Source: Hybos culiciformis (lineage: Eukaryota > Arthropoda > Insecta > Diptera > Hybotidae). From it: a stretch of 64,000 bases of DNA. The notes under the pieces are model-generated. The model worked only from the letters and a program-made list of their open reading frames with translations. It did not search any database and was not told the origin of the DNA. Positions 10,066 to 21,600 of the stretch are shown here, piece by piece; position 1 is the stretch's first letter; every line of letters begins with the position of its first letter. The stretch covers positions 10,925,922 to 10,989,921 of the forward strand of contig OZ023273.1 of assembly GCA_964007475.1 (NCBI GenBank), read 5' to 3'. A program made the position numbers and the translations under genes.

Positions 10066-12436
10066 ATGGAACGTTTTTTTGGAAAAAGTAAACAAATCGT
10101 CAAAAATATCGAAACACCATCACCAAAAAGGCCGAAACTCTCGCCTCCAACAATTTGGCTAAGAAGTTTGAATCCCAACACACATAGAAATTTTGAAATA
10201 CCAAGAATAGGGAAATCCTTTTTGGGACGATCCAATCAAACACAAATTGATGATAAATATTGTTCGAAAACACAATTATTGATAGAACCCGACAAAACAT
10301 TGAATTTGGTAAGCACTCGACAAAAAGTTTGCTCTTGCTCTTGTTAAGAAATATAATTAGCCGGAAAGAATAAAGAAATAGGACGTGAACCACTCAGACT
10401 GGGCTGAAACTTGGTGGGGGAGTAGAGGCGGTGCCCAAACCCCCAAAACTGAAATCAGTTCTAGGGGCTCGGGCCCCGTTCCAGAGATAGGACATTTTGT
10501 ATGGGCAATTTGTTTTTTTTGCTCGAGTTGCGCTAATCCCACTGACCAACCACCAGACCGCCCGCCCGCCGCACCCCACCCCCCCCCCCTCTCGTTCTGG
10601 GATACCCCCTCTATCCTTTTCCAAAAAATGGGGCAAATCGGGCACAAAAATAAAATTTCCATACAAAAATGTATGAAAATTTTGGGGGGCCATATCTCCG
10701 AAACGGGGCCCGAGCCCCAAGAACTGATTTCAGTTTTGGAGGTTTGGGCACCGCCTCTTCCCCCCCACCAAGTTTCAGCCCATTCTGAGTGGTTTACGTC
10801 ATCTGCACTTACGCCGAATTTTCTTAGTACATAATTTTTTTTTTTTTATTAGAGAATTAAAGTGAATGGTGCTAATGCAAGTGGTTTTAATGGTTTGATG
10901 ATAGAGAGGGGAACTGAGGTTAAAGCAAAGCATGGAGATGTGATCGAAATTTTATATGGACGTTATCCTTATAGAATTGAAATGAAAAATCGAACAGATG
11001 ATGAAATTTCAGGAGAAATAGTGGAAACTGCGAATGTTTGTGATGCTGACGAAAAATGGAATCTTATTGATGATAAAAAATTAATACTATTCAATTCTGA
11101 TGAAATAAAGGGTTCAGATAAAATAGCAGGCTATGATTTGGATTGGACCATAATTAAAACAAAATCTGGAAATGTTTTTCCGAAAGGAATCAATGATTGG
11201 GAAATTATGTGGCCAGAAATTCCAGGAAAATTAAAGTCGTATCATAAAAATGGCTATAAGATTTGCTTTTTCACCAATCAGTCTGCGATTGGAAAAGGAA
11301 AATTACCACTGGAAGATTTTAAATTAAAAATAAACTCAATAATGAATAAATTAAAAATTCCAATTCAGGTTGGTTCTTTTAGAGATTTTTCCTATTTAGG
11401 CTTCATAAATTTTCTAAGAATTGAATTCACAAAAAACTGACAGGAAAGAATAGGTACTCCTTTCCATGTTATAAAAAATTTTTCAATAAAAAAATAATTA
11501 AATTTAATTCTGATTGTACATTGTGTTGAATATTCTAGGTTGTACAAAACCAAACGTTTACATAAACAATAATTTTTATTTTAATAAATTAAGCAATCTT
11601 TTTAGGTTTTTATTGCTACAAGTGAATCAAAATATCGGAAACCAATAACCGCAATGTGGGAATATCTTGAAAACGAGGCAAACGATGGAATTATAATAGA
11701 CAAAGATAAAAGTTTTTATGTTGGTGATGCAGCAGGAAGACCTGAAATTAAATTACCAACTAAACGTAAAAAAGACCACTCCAGTGTTGATCGATTATTT
11801 GCTTTAAATATTGGAGTGAATTTTTTCACTCCCGAAGAACATTTTCTATGTAAGAAATCTGTAGAGTGGGTTAAGCCCGATTTCGATCCAAAAGAATTCT
11901 GTAAAAATAAAATCAAATTAATAGAACCCGAAGAAACAAAAATTCCATCAGATCCTTGTGAAGTTATTCTGATGGTTGGATTACCAGGATCGGGCAAAAC
12001 TTTTTTTTGTCAACAGTTTTTGCAACAATTAGGTTATGAAATTATAAGTGCAGACATCTCTGGCTCCGTTCAAACATGTGTTACAAAACTCGAGAGGTAT
12101 TTGGATTTGCGTAAGAGTTGTGTAATTGATAATACCAATGTCGACATAAGTTCAAGAAAAAAATTTTTAGATGTTTGTTCAAAGTATCGAATTCCATGCA
12201 GATGTTTTGTGTTACAATCTACTATAGGACAAATTAAACATAATTTGATGTATCGGCAACTGATAGATAAAAATCACTCTAAAATTAACGACATGATTTT
12301 AAATAAATTCAAGAAAAGATATTTAGAACCAACTAAAAATGAAGGTTTTAAAGATGTCATCAAAGTTAATTCAATTATTAAATTTAAGAATGATGAACAA
12401 GAAAAATTATATAAAATGTTTTTAGTCGGTAAATAA
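10066..12436 (+). CDS. PNKP: Polynucleotide kinase 3'-phosphatase (PNKP)
   Basis: Repairs strand-break ends by removing 3'-phosphates and phosphorylating 5'-hydroxyls, in single-strand break repair and end joining. Exons 10066-10308, 10853-11368 and 11606-12436, all phase 0, give 529 residues (human about 521). Domains: N-terminal FHA (about 17-125; LGRSNQTQ, SKTQ, VNG); HAD phosphatase (about 170-345) with DLDWT at 176-180, FFTNQSAIGKGK, KYRKP and SFYVGDAAGRP; then the P-loop kinase with GLPGSGKT at 378-385 and CVIDNTNVD as Walker B. The kinase Asp is kept in SADISGS. The start is the first ATG in an A-rich context; the longer frame begins at TTG. The usual DLDGT phosphatase motif reads DLDWT here; the nucleophile and general acid/base Asp remain. 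A MITE fills most of intron 1. C-terminus is normal. Confidence 0.95.
10382..10798. mobile_element. GC-rich inverted-repeat MITE inside PNKP intron 1
   Basis: The ends are GACGTGAACCACTCAGA and the inverse of GACGTAAACCACTCAGA. The inverted arms extend about 100 bp and include the paired blocks CTGAAACTTGGTGGGGG and CCCCCCACCAAGTTTCAG. It is markedly more GC-rich than the host intron. The same family occurs at 56967-57404 and 58935-59157. It leaves about 50 bp before the exon 2 acceptor, with the poly-T tract intact. No confident target duplication. Confidence 0.8.
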
Positions 12437-12894
12437 ATTTAATATAATTTATATACAATTTTTAAAAATTTATTTTTGAATCGTTTTATTTTTATATAAG
12501 TATGTTAGTAATGGAATGAACATTTATTCTTATGTCATTTCTTTAGTGGTGTTTGAATTAAAAGTTATTTTTTTCTAAAGTATAAGTACACTAGGAGCAA
12601 TTAAAATAAATTTCTGAATCGAAACTTTAGCTAATTGTTTTGAATTTTCCTCCATATAATCCACAAAAATATTTTTTTTAAACCTGGTGGTAGCAATTCT
12701 TTGATTTAAATCTTTTTAACATTTCTACTTGCTATATCGGATTAAAAATTATTTACCGTGATAATCATTGTACCAAATTCCTTTTTGATAATTTTAATTT
12801 TATATTTGATACTTATTAATTATTAATTTAAGAAATAAATGTTAATTTAAAATTTATTTTAAAGCAAAAATTCCAATGAAAAGAATTGTTCAGT
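12437..12894. other. Convergent 3' spacer between PNKP and ARL2
   Basis: AT-rich sequence between two genes that end toward each other. It should contain both 3' UTRs; several AATAAA-like hexamers occur on both strands but none can be singled out. Confidence 0.5.
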
Positions 12895-13698
12895 TTAATC
12901 AAGAGTGAAAATTCTTTTGGCAATGTCATCAATAAGCCAATCAATTCCAAATAATAATTTATTTCCAGTTACTGCACTGACTCCAACCACAATCCAATGA
13001 TGAGTAGTTATTGTGTCTAATTCTAAAATCTGTGAATACAAAAATTTACATTAATTATATTTTTAAACTTAATGAATTCTAACCTCTTTGATTTCTTGTG
13101 CCGATAGAGCCCCCGGTAAATCCTGTTTATTTGCAAAAACTAATAATGTAGCACCAGCAAGACGTTCTTCTTGTAATAAAACCTTTAATTCATTTTTACA
13201 TGCTTCCAAACGCATTCTATCGGCACTATCTACAACCCAAACTAATCCATCAGTACTTTCAAAATAATTTCGCCAATATGATCGCAATGATTTTTGACCA
13301 CCAACGTCCCACATATTCAATGTATACCCTCGATGCTCTAGTGTCTTAATATTAAAACCCAGTGTAGGTGAAATTGTGTCAATTGGTTCACCATTAAATC
13401 GTTTCAATATTGTTGTTTTCCCAGCATTATCTAGACCTCTAAAACAAATTTATTTAATAAAAAAAAAAAAAAATTGATTATCTAGGTAGGTATTTATATG
13501 AACCAAATCCGGGCTCACCGACCGGAATATAACAATGGCTGAATAGATCAGAGAGAAACTTATTGTTCCTTTAAAATGAAAATGTTTTGTTTTGAAATTA
13601 TAGGTAGGTAGGTATATCGCAATATATACTTACAGCAGCAAAATTCTAATTTCCTTTTCTTTTTGCCTCATTTTCTTTAAAACAGTGAGAAATCCCAT
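12895..13698 (-). CDS. Arl2: ADP-ribosylation factor-like 2 GTPase (ARL2)
   Basis: Small GTPase that works with tubulin cofactor D and BART-type effectors in tubulin folding and mitochondrial/ciliary traffic. Exons on the minus strand: 13634-13698, 13084-13438 and 12895-13029, phases 2/0, total 555 nt and 184 residues, exactly the usual ARL2 length. Motifs: N-terminus [20 protein letters not shown] (Gly2, ARL2-like), P-loop GLDNAGKTT, switch [11 protein letters not shown], switch [22 protein letters not shown], and SAVTG in the last exon. The C-terminus reads [17 protein letters not shown], matching ARL2 rather than ARL3. The P-loop is split by intron 1. Transcribed away from COX7A, about 1.2 kb apart. 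Confidence 0.96.
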
Positions 13699-14890
13699 TA
13701 TTAAATTTTATTTCAATTAATCAACGAATTCTATACAAGCACATAAAATATTTCTTTTTATTTATTTTTTTTTTAAATTTTAAAAAATAAAAAATTTATT
13801 TTAAAATTTTGATTGATGATTCAATTTATATTTCTTTCTAGTGAGAATGTGAATGTGAATATGGTATGCGGGGTATGCGATTTAAAAAACGTCAGTCAAT
13901 GTGGCTGATAGAATGTGGGTGTGTGATAGAAAATTTTCATGAAAATTGTTTATGAAACGGGTTCAACTACATGTAAACAGTGGTTGAGATGAAATAGAGT
14001 TAACCTTACTAAACCCAACAGATTCGCTCGGTTAAGTTAACTTTATCAATGTTAACCCAGTTAAAAGTAAACAATTCACTGTTTTGACAGTCCCTCCGTG
14101 GCCATTTATGGAACGTAGAAGAACATATAAAATTTTTTTTTTCGTGAAATTTGTATGAAAATATGCGATTTGAAATTTTATTTAAGTTATAATTAATTAG
14201 TTAATTAATAAAAATGAATAGAAAAAATTTTGAGGTCTGCGGAATATCATTAGCAAACAATTCTATAGGTAGAAATATTTCCATGCATTACTTTTTCATC
14301 CAAAATAATTCAAAATATAAAAACACCTAACAAAAAAAAAAAATTAAGTACAATTTTCAGTTCATAACAAATATAAAAATGTAAAAAAAAGTTATTATTG
14401 GAAATTCTCATACATTTGGAGTCTAAATAATATTGGTAAGTTTTTCAAATTTAAATTAAAAATAGTTCTTTTTTTTATACACTTTTTGATTTTGAATTAT
14501 TTTGGATGAACTACGTTCCATAAATGGCCATAGGCGGCGCTATTTGGACATTTAAACAAGTGAATAGCATTTGTTTTGTTTCTTTTTTGTTCTCTCAGTT
14601 CAACCACAGTTCAACTACAGACATTTTCGACTAAACAGTTGAACTCTTTTCAACCACATTTCAACTCAACCACGTTTGGACTATCATGTAAACTAGGTAT
14701 AATTTTGTGCCTTTTTTTATAAAATCACAAAAGTAAAGTCAAATTTTCAAGTATTTATTAACAAGCAATGGCAACACCAGTTACTGACATAAATGTCATA
14801 AATTTATTTCCATTGTATTTCATTAAAGAGCAAATAGCTAATAAAAGTACGAATTTTTAATTTTAAAAATTTAATAGAAAAAAATATAAA
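13699..14890. other. Divergent spacer of ARL2 and COX7A with a foldback element
   Basis: Presumed promoter region for two oppositely transcribed genes. It contains the inverted-repeat element at 14099-14530 and flanking GTTAA/GTTGAAC-rich sequence (13970-14070 and 14580-14690). No core promoter element could be assigned. Confidence 0.5.
14099..14530. repeat. Foldback element, 432 bp, in the ARL2/COX7A spacer
   Basis: Ends are a perfect 19-bp inverted repeat, TGGCCATTTATGGAACGTA at 14099-14117 and its inverse at 14512-14530. A second inverted pair, TCATCCAAAATAATTCAAAA near 14297 and its inverse near 14490, lies inside. No coding capacity and no clear target duplication. It may be a MITE whose left arm took an insertion. 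Confidence 0.65.
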
Positions 14891-15921
14891 ATGAATGCAA
14901 CCAGAGTAAGTAGAAAATAATAATAAAAAAAAAAAGACTTATTTATTTAATTTTTAAACTTCAATCTATTGAATTCACTCCCCCTTAATTAAATTTCATT
15001 AATTTTTTAAAAGAAAAAATTACGTAACTGATTAATCCTGGTAGGTAATTTGGTAATAGTTAAGAATGGTTGGTAGGTCTTCTTCCTCTACCCTTTATAA
15101 TTCAAGTTTTAATATAAGAAAAAGAAGGACATTAATTTCTTTTAATAACTAACTTGAAGATTCTTTAGTTTTGTAAGCCCCGTAGGTGTACTTTCAATCA
15201 AGCAGTGCGTAGTTTTTTTTTTTTTTTAAATCGAGTTCCAGCTTTATTATTGTTATCATATCCCTACTTTATTATACTCGGGGGGGATATTATTTTCGTA
15301 GATAGGCAGTTAATGAAAAATATATATAACCTCGACTTTCAAAGTAACAACAAGTTCTGAAGCTCAATAAACTCAATTAAAAAATTAAGGTCTTTTTTTA
15401 CACCCGATTAGATGATACTGAAAAAATGTTGATCTGTACTTTGTTAAATAGAATGTAGGTAGGTAGATAATTAATATATTTGCCCATTATTTTTATTTAT
15501 GTAGGTAACCTACCTTTGGGATCAATATTAACTTACACAATGACCGTAAAATTCAGTGATTTGTTATTATTGAATATTGCCGAAATACTTATTACTCTTT
15601 GATTGAAAAGTCCAATAAAACAGAATTTGTAGGTGCTTGTATATTAATTTTTGGTAATTTTTTTTTTGTATTCAGGTTTTAATTCGAACAATTGCAACAT
15701 CTGCTGTTCGACCAGCTGTAAAGGGAGAAATCGCCCCAGGTTATCATGAATTGAAGAAAATTCAGGCTAAATTTCAGGTTAAAGATGGCAAACCAATATT
15801 TTTAAAAGGTGGATCTGTGGATCAACTTTTATATCGATTTACAATGGGTTTGAGCCTCGTCGGCGTTGGTGGAATCTTACATTTACTCTATCAATTAAGT
15901 TGGCCACAAAAGCCAGAATAA
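14891..15921 (+). CDS. COX7A: Cytochrome c oxidase subunit 7A (COX7A), mitochondrial
   Basis: Small inner-membrane subunit of respiratory complex IV. Two coding exons: 14891-14905 (MNATR) and 15676-15921, phase 0, giving 86 residues. The N-terminal part (MNATRVLIRTIATSAVRPAV) is basic and Ser/Thr-rich, a plausible mitochondrial presequence. The core GYHELKKIQAKFQ...DGKPIFLKGG followed by the single membrane span FTMGLSLVGVGGILHLLYQL and the tail SWPQKPE fit the COX7A family. The 5-codon first exon is too short to be found by frame length; it was chosen because its GTAAGT donor closes the phase. The intron of about 770 bp is AT-rich with no further gene. Confidence 0.9.
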
Positions 15922-18697
15922 ACGTTCTTTGACAAAAAAAAAATCTATTAAATGTAGTCGAATGAAATTCGTAAAATATTTGTATATTTCCCTGTGCTTA
16001 ATGTTTTGTAACATTTCAAATATTTTAATTTTTTTTTTTGGTTTTATTAAAAATCTTTAAATAATTTATTAATAGAATCAAAGTCTAATATACATTTTTG
16101 TTAGCATTTATTAATTTTTAGAATTTAATTAATAATAATAATTTTTAACTTAATAATTCCATAGTTAAAGCATTTCAATTTTATTTGCAATAAACTAATT
16201 TACGTGATTTATGTGAATTAATTTTAAGAAAATAGCAGGAGAAATATATTTATATTTTCAATGAAGAAAATAAAAAAAAATATTAACTAAAAATTGTAAC
16301 ATAATTTTATTTATATAAAATAGGAAGATTTAAATAACCATTGCCATGGAATTAATAATGGTGACATCTGTAAAAAAATATTTGGTGCTTGGACCTAAAT
16401 TGTATAACTTGATACATTGGCTAAAAATTAGCAATGGTAAATACTTTTTCAGTCGAAATAATTATGATGCAGATAATATACCGAAATTCTTAGATGAACA
16501 AGCAAGTGGCGTAAGCCTCTTAAGAATTTTTTGGCTCAAACCTAAGCATAACTTCGGATAAACGTTATTAGTATGTATAGCTGTTTTCGTTCCACTGTAT
16601 CAAAATTTTCAAACATGCAACCTTCATTCGATCAACGTATTTTTATCGTTCGAAGAAAGAAATCTTAATTTTATTTCAGTGCACCGTTATATAATTCACA
16701 CAAGTCAATTTCATTTCACCTCAGACAGCTTTTATAAAAAAGAATTATTTTTGAACGGAGAACCCAGACTTCTACCCGAAATTTTCACAAAGATCATTTA
16801 AATCCTTAACCACCATTACCCAATTACTTCTACTCAAAATTGTTATACCAGATAATCTTCATTAATCCAAATAAAACGATGCTTTTGCTCCCTTACCCTT
16901 CTCAGTAAGCACTTTTCTTTTATTGTTTTAAAATAATTATTAGATTAATTAAATTAAACTAAATAAGGCATAATAAAATTTCTTATTTTATTTAGAAAAA
17001 AGGTTTTAATTTCTTTTCTTTTGCACCTAAAAATATTGCATACTTTCCGGCCAGAATATAAATGTATTTCCAAATTTTTTCTTGTAATGCTCACAAAGAG
17101 TTTTTTCTGTTTGTTGAATTCATATTCTTAATACATGTTTGTATCGAAAATAAAATTTTTTGTTTGAAAGTAGTGACCGACAACGGAGAATTATATATAT
17201 AGATTTATATTTGCCTCGCACCAGAGAATCAAAATTCAAATTTATTTTAATTCAAAATAAAAATTTATTATAACAATAAAATATTTTTTAGAAAAACCTA
17301 CCATTTAATTATCGAAAAACAATAAAAATAATTTTGACTACATTATGATTTAAAAATTATATTTCAAGTGTTTAACACCTACAAATTTTTTTAAATTTTA
17401 CTTATAAAAAATATTTGACATTTTTTTATGTTATTCTATAATTCATTTTAATCCATTTTTAATGTACTAAGCGCACTACATACATACATTTATATAATAA
17501 CGAGAATATTGTTAATTATATGATATACGAGTAAATATTTTACATAGTTAACTTTTTGTGGCTTAAAAGAAAATTATTAAATAGGACTTTTATTTTTCCT
17601 ACTTTTATTAATGACAAAAATATAAATGAACTGTCTATGACTGTATATATTTTTAAGGACAAAAACAAAATTATTATGTTGAATTTTTTTTTTTGTTAGT
17701 ACCCATAAAAAATTTTTCAACCTCCCGGAATAACAATTTTTTAATTTAACACAGAATAAAATTTGATATTTATTCTGATAGTTTTTCTTTTGTTTACGTT
17801 AATTTCAAAAAATTCATTTTAGTTTCTAAAGTAAAATTTTGGGAACAAAAATATTTAAATTTTAGACCTTTTTTTTAAAATCTAACAAAGTTAAAATAAT
17901 ATTTTTAAATCTTATTTAATATAAATTATTCAATGCCACCATGTTTTCACGTTCATAAACACAACAAAATATCTTTAAAATATTTAACCGATATCAAAGT
18001 AGTTGTCTGAACATTAGATTAATAAGATTGGATTCAATTAAGGGTTCAACATTCTCAATAACAACATTCTCAATAAAATAATACATAATACAAACTTTAA
18101 GCCTATTAGGGGGAACAACCAGTTAATGATTTTTATAACAAAAATCCCTCTAAAAATATACAATTTATTATAAAACAGAAAACAAAATAAATTAAACGTT
18201 GAATTTTCATCATTTTTCATCAAGAATTGCTAGTAATTTTACTTCCAAAGAAGAAATTAATACATGAAATAGTCTTTTAGTTTTATTGGATTCTTAATAA
18301 TATCAATGTTTTTAATAAGCGATTTATACATATACAATACATAGGTAATATTGCTCTTCCATAAATTTAAAGATTTTTCTTTTAATTTTTTAATAAATTC
18401 TTAAAAACAGAATACATTAAATAAAAGAGTAAATAATACTAAATATTAATTTTTAATTATTGGCCTGAGCTGATTTTCGTTGCTTTAAAAAATTATAATG
18501 TCCCTACTTTGTATAATATTTTTTTAATTTTCATTTACGTATAATTGTTTTGATGAAATAATTGTTGTTGATTTTTATTATCCACCAAATGAATAACGAA
18601 ATTAGCAATAAGGTTTTCGTTTTAAAGAAAGACTGCTGAGAATGAGCTTTAATTCAGTTTTTCTATTTTTTTTTTTTCTTAAATTTAATTATCTGAA
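15922..18697. other. AT-rich intergenic DNA between COX7A and SLC36-like
   Basis: About 2.8 kb between convergently transcribed genes. A 71-codon frame at 16346-16561 has no splice context or recognisable motif. The rest is 3' UTR plus anonymous sequence. I see no transposon ends here. Confidence 0.55.
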
Positions 18698-21600
18698 CTA
18701 TGTATTTTCAGTTTCAATAGGTTGATCGGTATAAAGTTTCATAATATCTTGAATAGCACTTAGTGAACCAAATATTAATGCTGTGAATCCAAATATTGTT
18801 ATAAAAATATTTTTTAATATTATCCAATTATAAGGGCCGAAACCATCATCCCAGTATGTAACTATTTCAATTGCAACTGGCAATAGAAGTCCTAATATTG
18901 AGAAACAGAAGGCACCAATTAATCCCATAAAAGGAGCTATAGAAGGAACTGCTATAGCGAGAACAACCGAAGCTGTTACCAATACAGTTCGTATAACGTA
19001 ATTAACTATCATTGGACGTTTTGTACATTTATCTTTTACAGAATCCCAACATATTTCCAAACATACATAAAATTGCAAGCCATACGTGCAAAATACTGCT
19101 AGACCAATAAAAACTTTAACTATTTGAGCTGGAATTTCTTCGGATGGTAAATTCAGCGTTATCGCTTCTCCAGTTTGAACACCGTATTTGAGATAGCCTA
19201 GAAATCCCAATAACATATAAATTACAGTGACACCAGACATTCCACGACTCAAAACACCACAAATTCCGATAAAATTTTGAGGAGTTTTCATATTATTCTC
19301 CAACGGCATAACGACGCCAATAGCCTAAAATGTATGAAATTTTTATAAATGCATTTTATAAATAAAATTTTCTATTTTACCTCCATCGCGAAAATTGCTA
19401 TCGCGAAAAAAGCAGGCAATGTTGAAAAATTAACCATATCCAATTTTTCAAATGCTGGCCGATCTCCAGTGACTAAGTAATAGAATGTTATTCCTGAAAT
19501 TACAAATTTTGTAAAATTGATATTGAATTCTAATTCAACATAAATAAAAAATTCCGAGAGTAATAAATGCTGAAATTCCAGATAAGTGAGAGTATATTAT
19601 AAACTGAATAAAATTAATATATACCAAAAAAGACATTTTTGTTCTCACAGCTGTTAATACTAATTTATTCACCTTTCTGACTAGCTTCACTTTTAATTGT
19701 ATTGAAATAAAGTAAGAATAGGTACCTAATTTTTTTCTAAGCTTGGAAATAAATTGTGTTATACCTAGCTGACATTTAGGAATTTTCACCTAGTAACTAG
19801 GAATAAAATACATTTAAATAAAACATATAGCTTTCCGAAATATCGAATTTCCTACAATCATAATTTGTTCTTATTGCTTTGCTTGCAAATGTTAGGTTAT
19901 TGCTTATTCTTTATTTATCATACATCAGCATTTTTTTTATCGTTAAAAACTTTGAAAACAAACATTATAGGTACTTATTATTAGGTTTCTAATTTCATTA
20001 TTGAAGTGTCAACGCTTGAAATTTTTTAAAACTGGTAGGTTTTCAGCGCATAACAATAAATCCCAAAAAAATTTTTGGTTTTTAATAATATCTTTAATTT
20101 ATAATAAATTCTATTTTACATTCAACTTAAATTAAAAAGTGAAAAATAAGACCTAAAAAAAACATTTATAAAAAAATTAAAAATATTATAAAGCGATCTA
20201 CCAAATAAACGATAACGAACATTTTAATATAATTTTTGCCATTTAAACGAGACAGAGTTTGTATATCGCGATTTCCATAAAAAAAGTAAGCCGTTTGTAA
20301 CCCGTACGTAATGCATATTTTGTTAGGAAAACTTTTTTATTTTTACTAGATTCGGAACCAACTTAAACTATGGTTGGGCTTAATTTTCCTCTACTTTGCA
20401 AAAACACAAACATTTTTGAAATCTAGTAAAAAATAAAAAAGTTTACCTATCAAAATATGGATTACGTACGGTGTACAAAAAAAGTACTTTTTTTATGGAA
20501 ATCGCGATATACATTTTCTTTGTTGATGAATTGGTTGTTTAAAAACCAAGTGGAGTTATTAAATTTTTGACTATAATGAAAAGAGTTTTAGAAAAAAAAA
20601 TAAAATAATAGTTTCATATCAGAACTGTAGGTATTACTTTTAAAATACATTAACGTAATTAAATAAAATTGAAGTTTTTGATAACAAGCAGTCTTGCATA
20701 TAAAACACAATTCATAAGTTTTTACTCAGTTCACCTTAATTAATTAACACTTGGGTAAATAAAATAAATGAACTGTTATTTTTGAAAGTGGTATAAGTCC
20801 ATTTTTTCATGTATCATTTTTTCATGTAAATATGGAGAGAAGGTGGCTATATCTTACTAAAATTACCATTAACTCATTTTTTTTAAAAAGTGGACTTATA
20901 CCACTTTCAAAAAAACCAGCTCAATTATTGCATTATTTAATTATATTATACATATGTATAAAAGTATAAGTACTAGTACCTATGTAACAAACAAAATTCA
21001 GCTTTTAACAAATACAACTGATAAGAAATTAAAATATTTGCTAAAATACATAATGAATACATAATAAGTTATACGTATGTCGGTGGCAAAATATGATAAA
21101 TATATAAATAAAAAACTCCATTAATTTCTTGAAGTTTGATAAAAAAAATAAATCTTATTTAAATTTATTTAGATATTAAAAGCGTGAAAACAAACGTGAT
21201 GAAATATCTACGTAACTACAATATTTAAATTAATTTGTTGTTTGCAATTTTAGCATTTTTTTTCCCATACTAATTCTTTAAATGTAATTATTTTTTTCGC
21301 AAATATAAAATTCTCAAAAAAATTACGTCACAAAGAAATACCTACTACAAAAATATATGAAAAAATGAAAAATAACAACTAGGAAAATAAAATGTAGGTA
21401 TCTGTAATCTATATAATATGTAGTACATACATAATACGTTGTTATATTTAACTATAGTTCTTGGTTTCTTAAGGAATAGAATTACACACAAAATACAAAA
21501 TCTTGTTGTACTTAGAAAAATTATGTGTAGTTAGTGAACAAATATTTTTAGGTTGCACTTAAAGTCCATGATATCGTTAAAATTAGTAGGTAGCCTCATA

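Noticed and set aside
10357..10834. Open frames of 97-149 codons in PNKP intron 1
   Set aside because: They lie inside a GC-rich MITE with inverted repeats and recur in frames at its other copies; no protein character.
16346..16561. 71-codon frame
   Set aside because: Low information, no splice context, and no motif; most likely chance in 3' flanking DNA.
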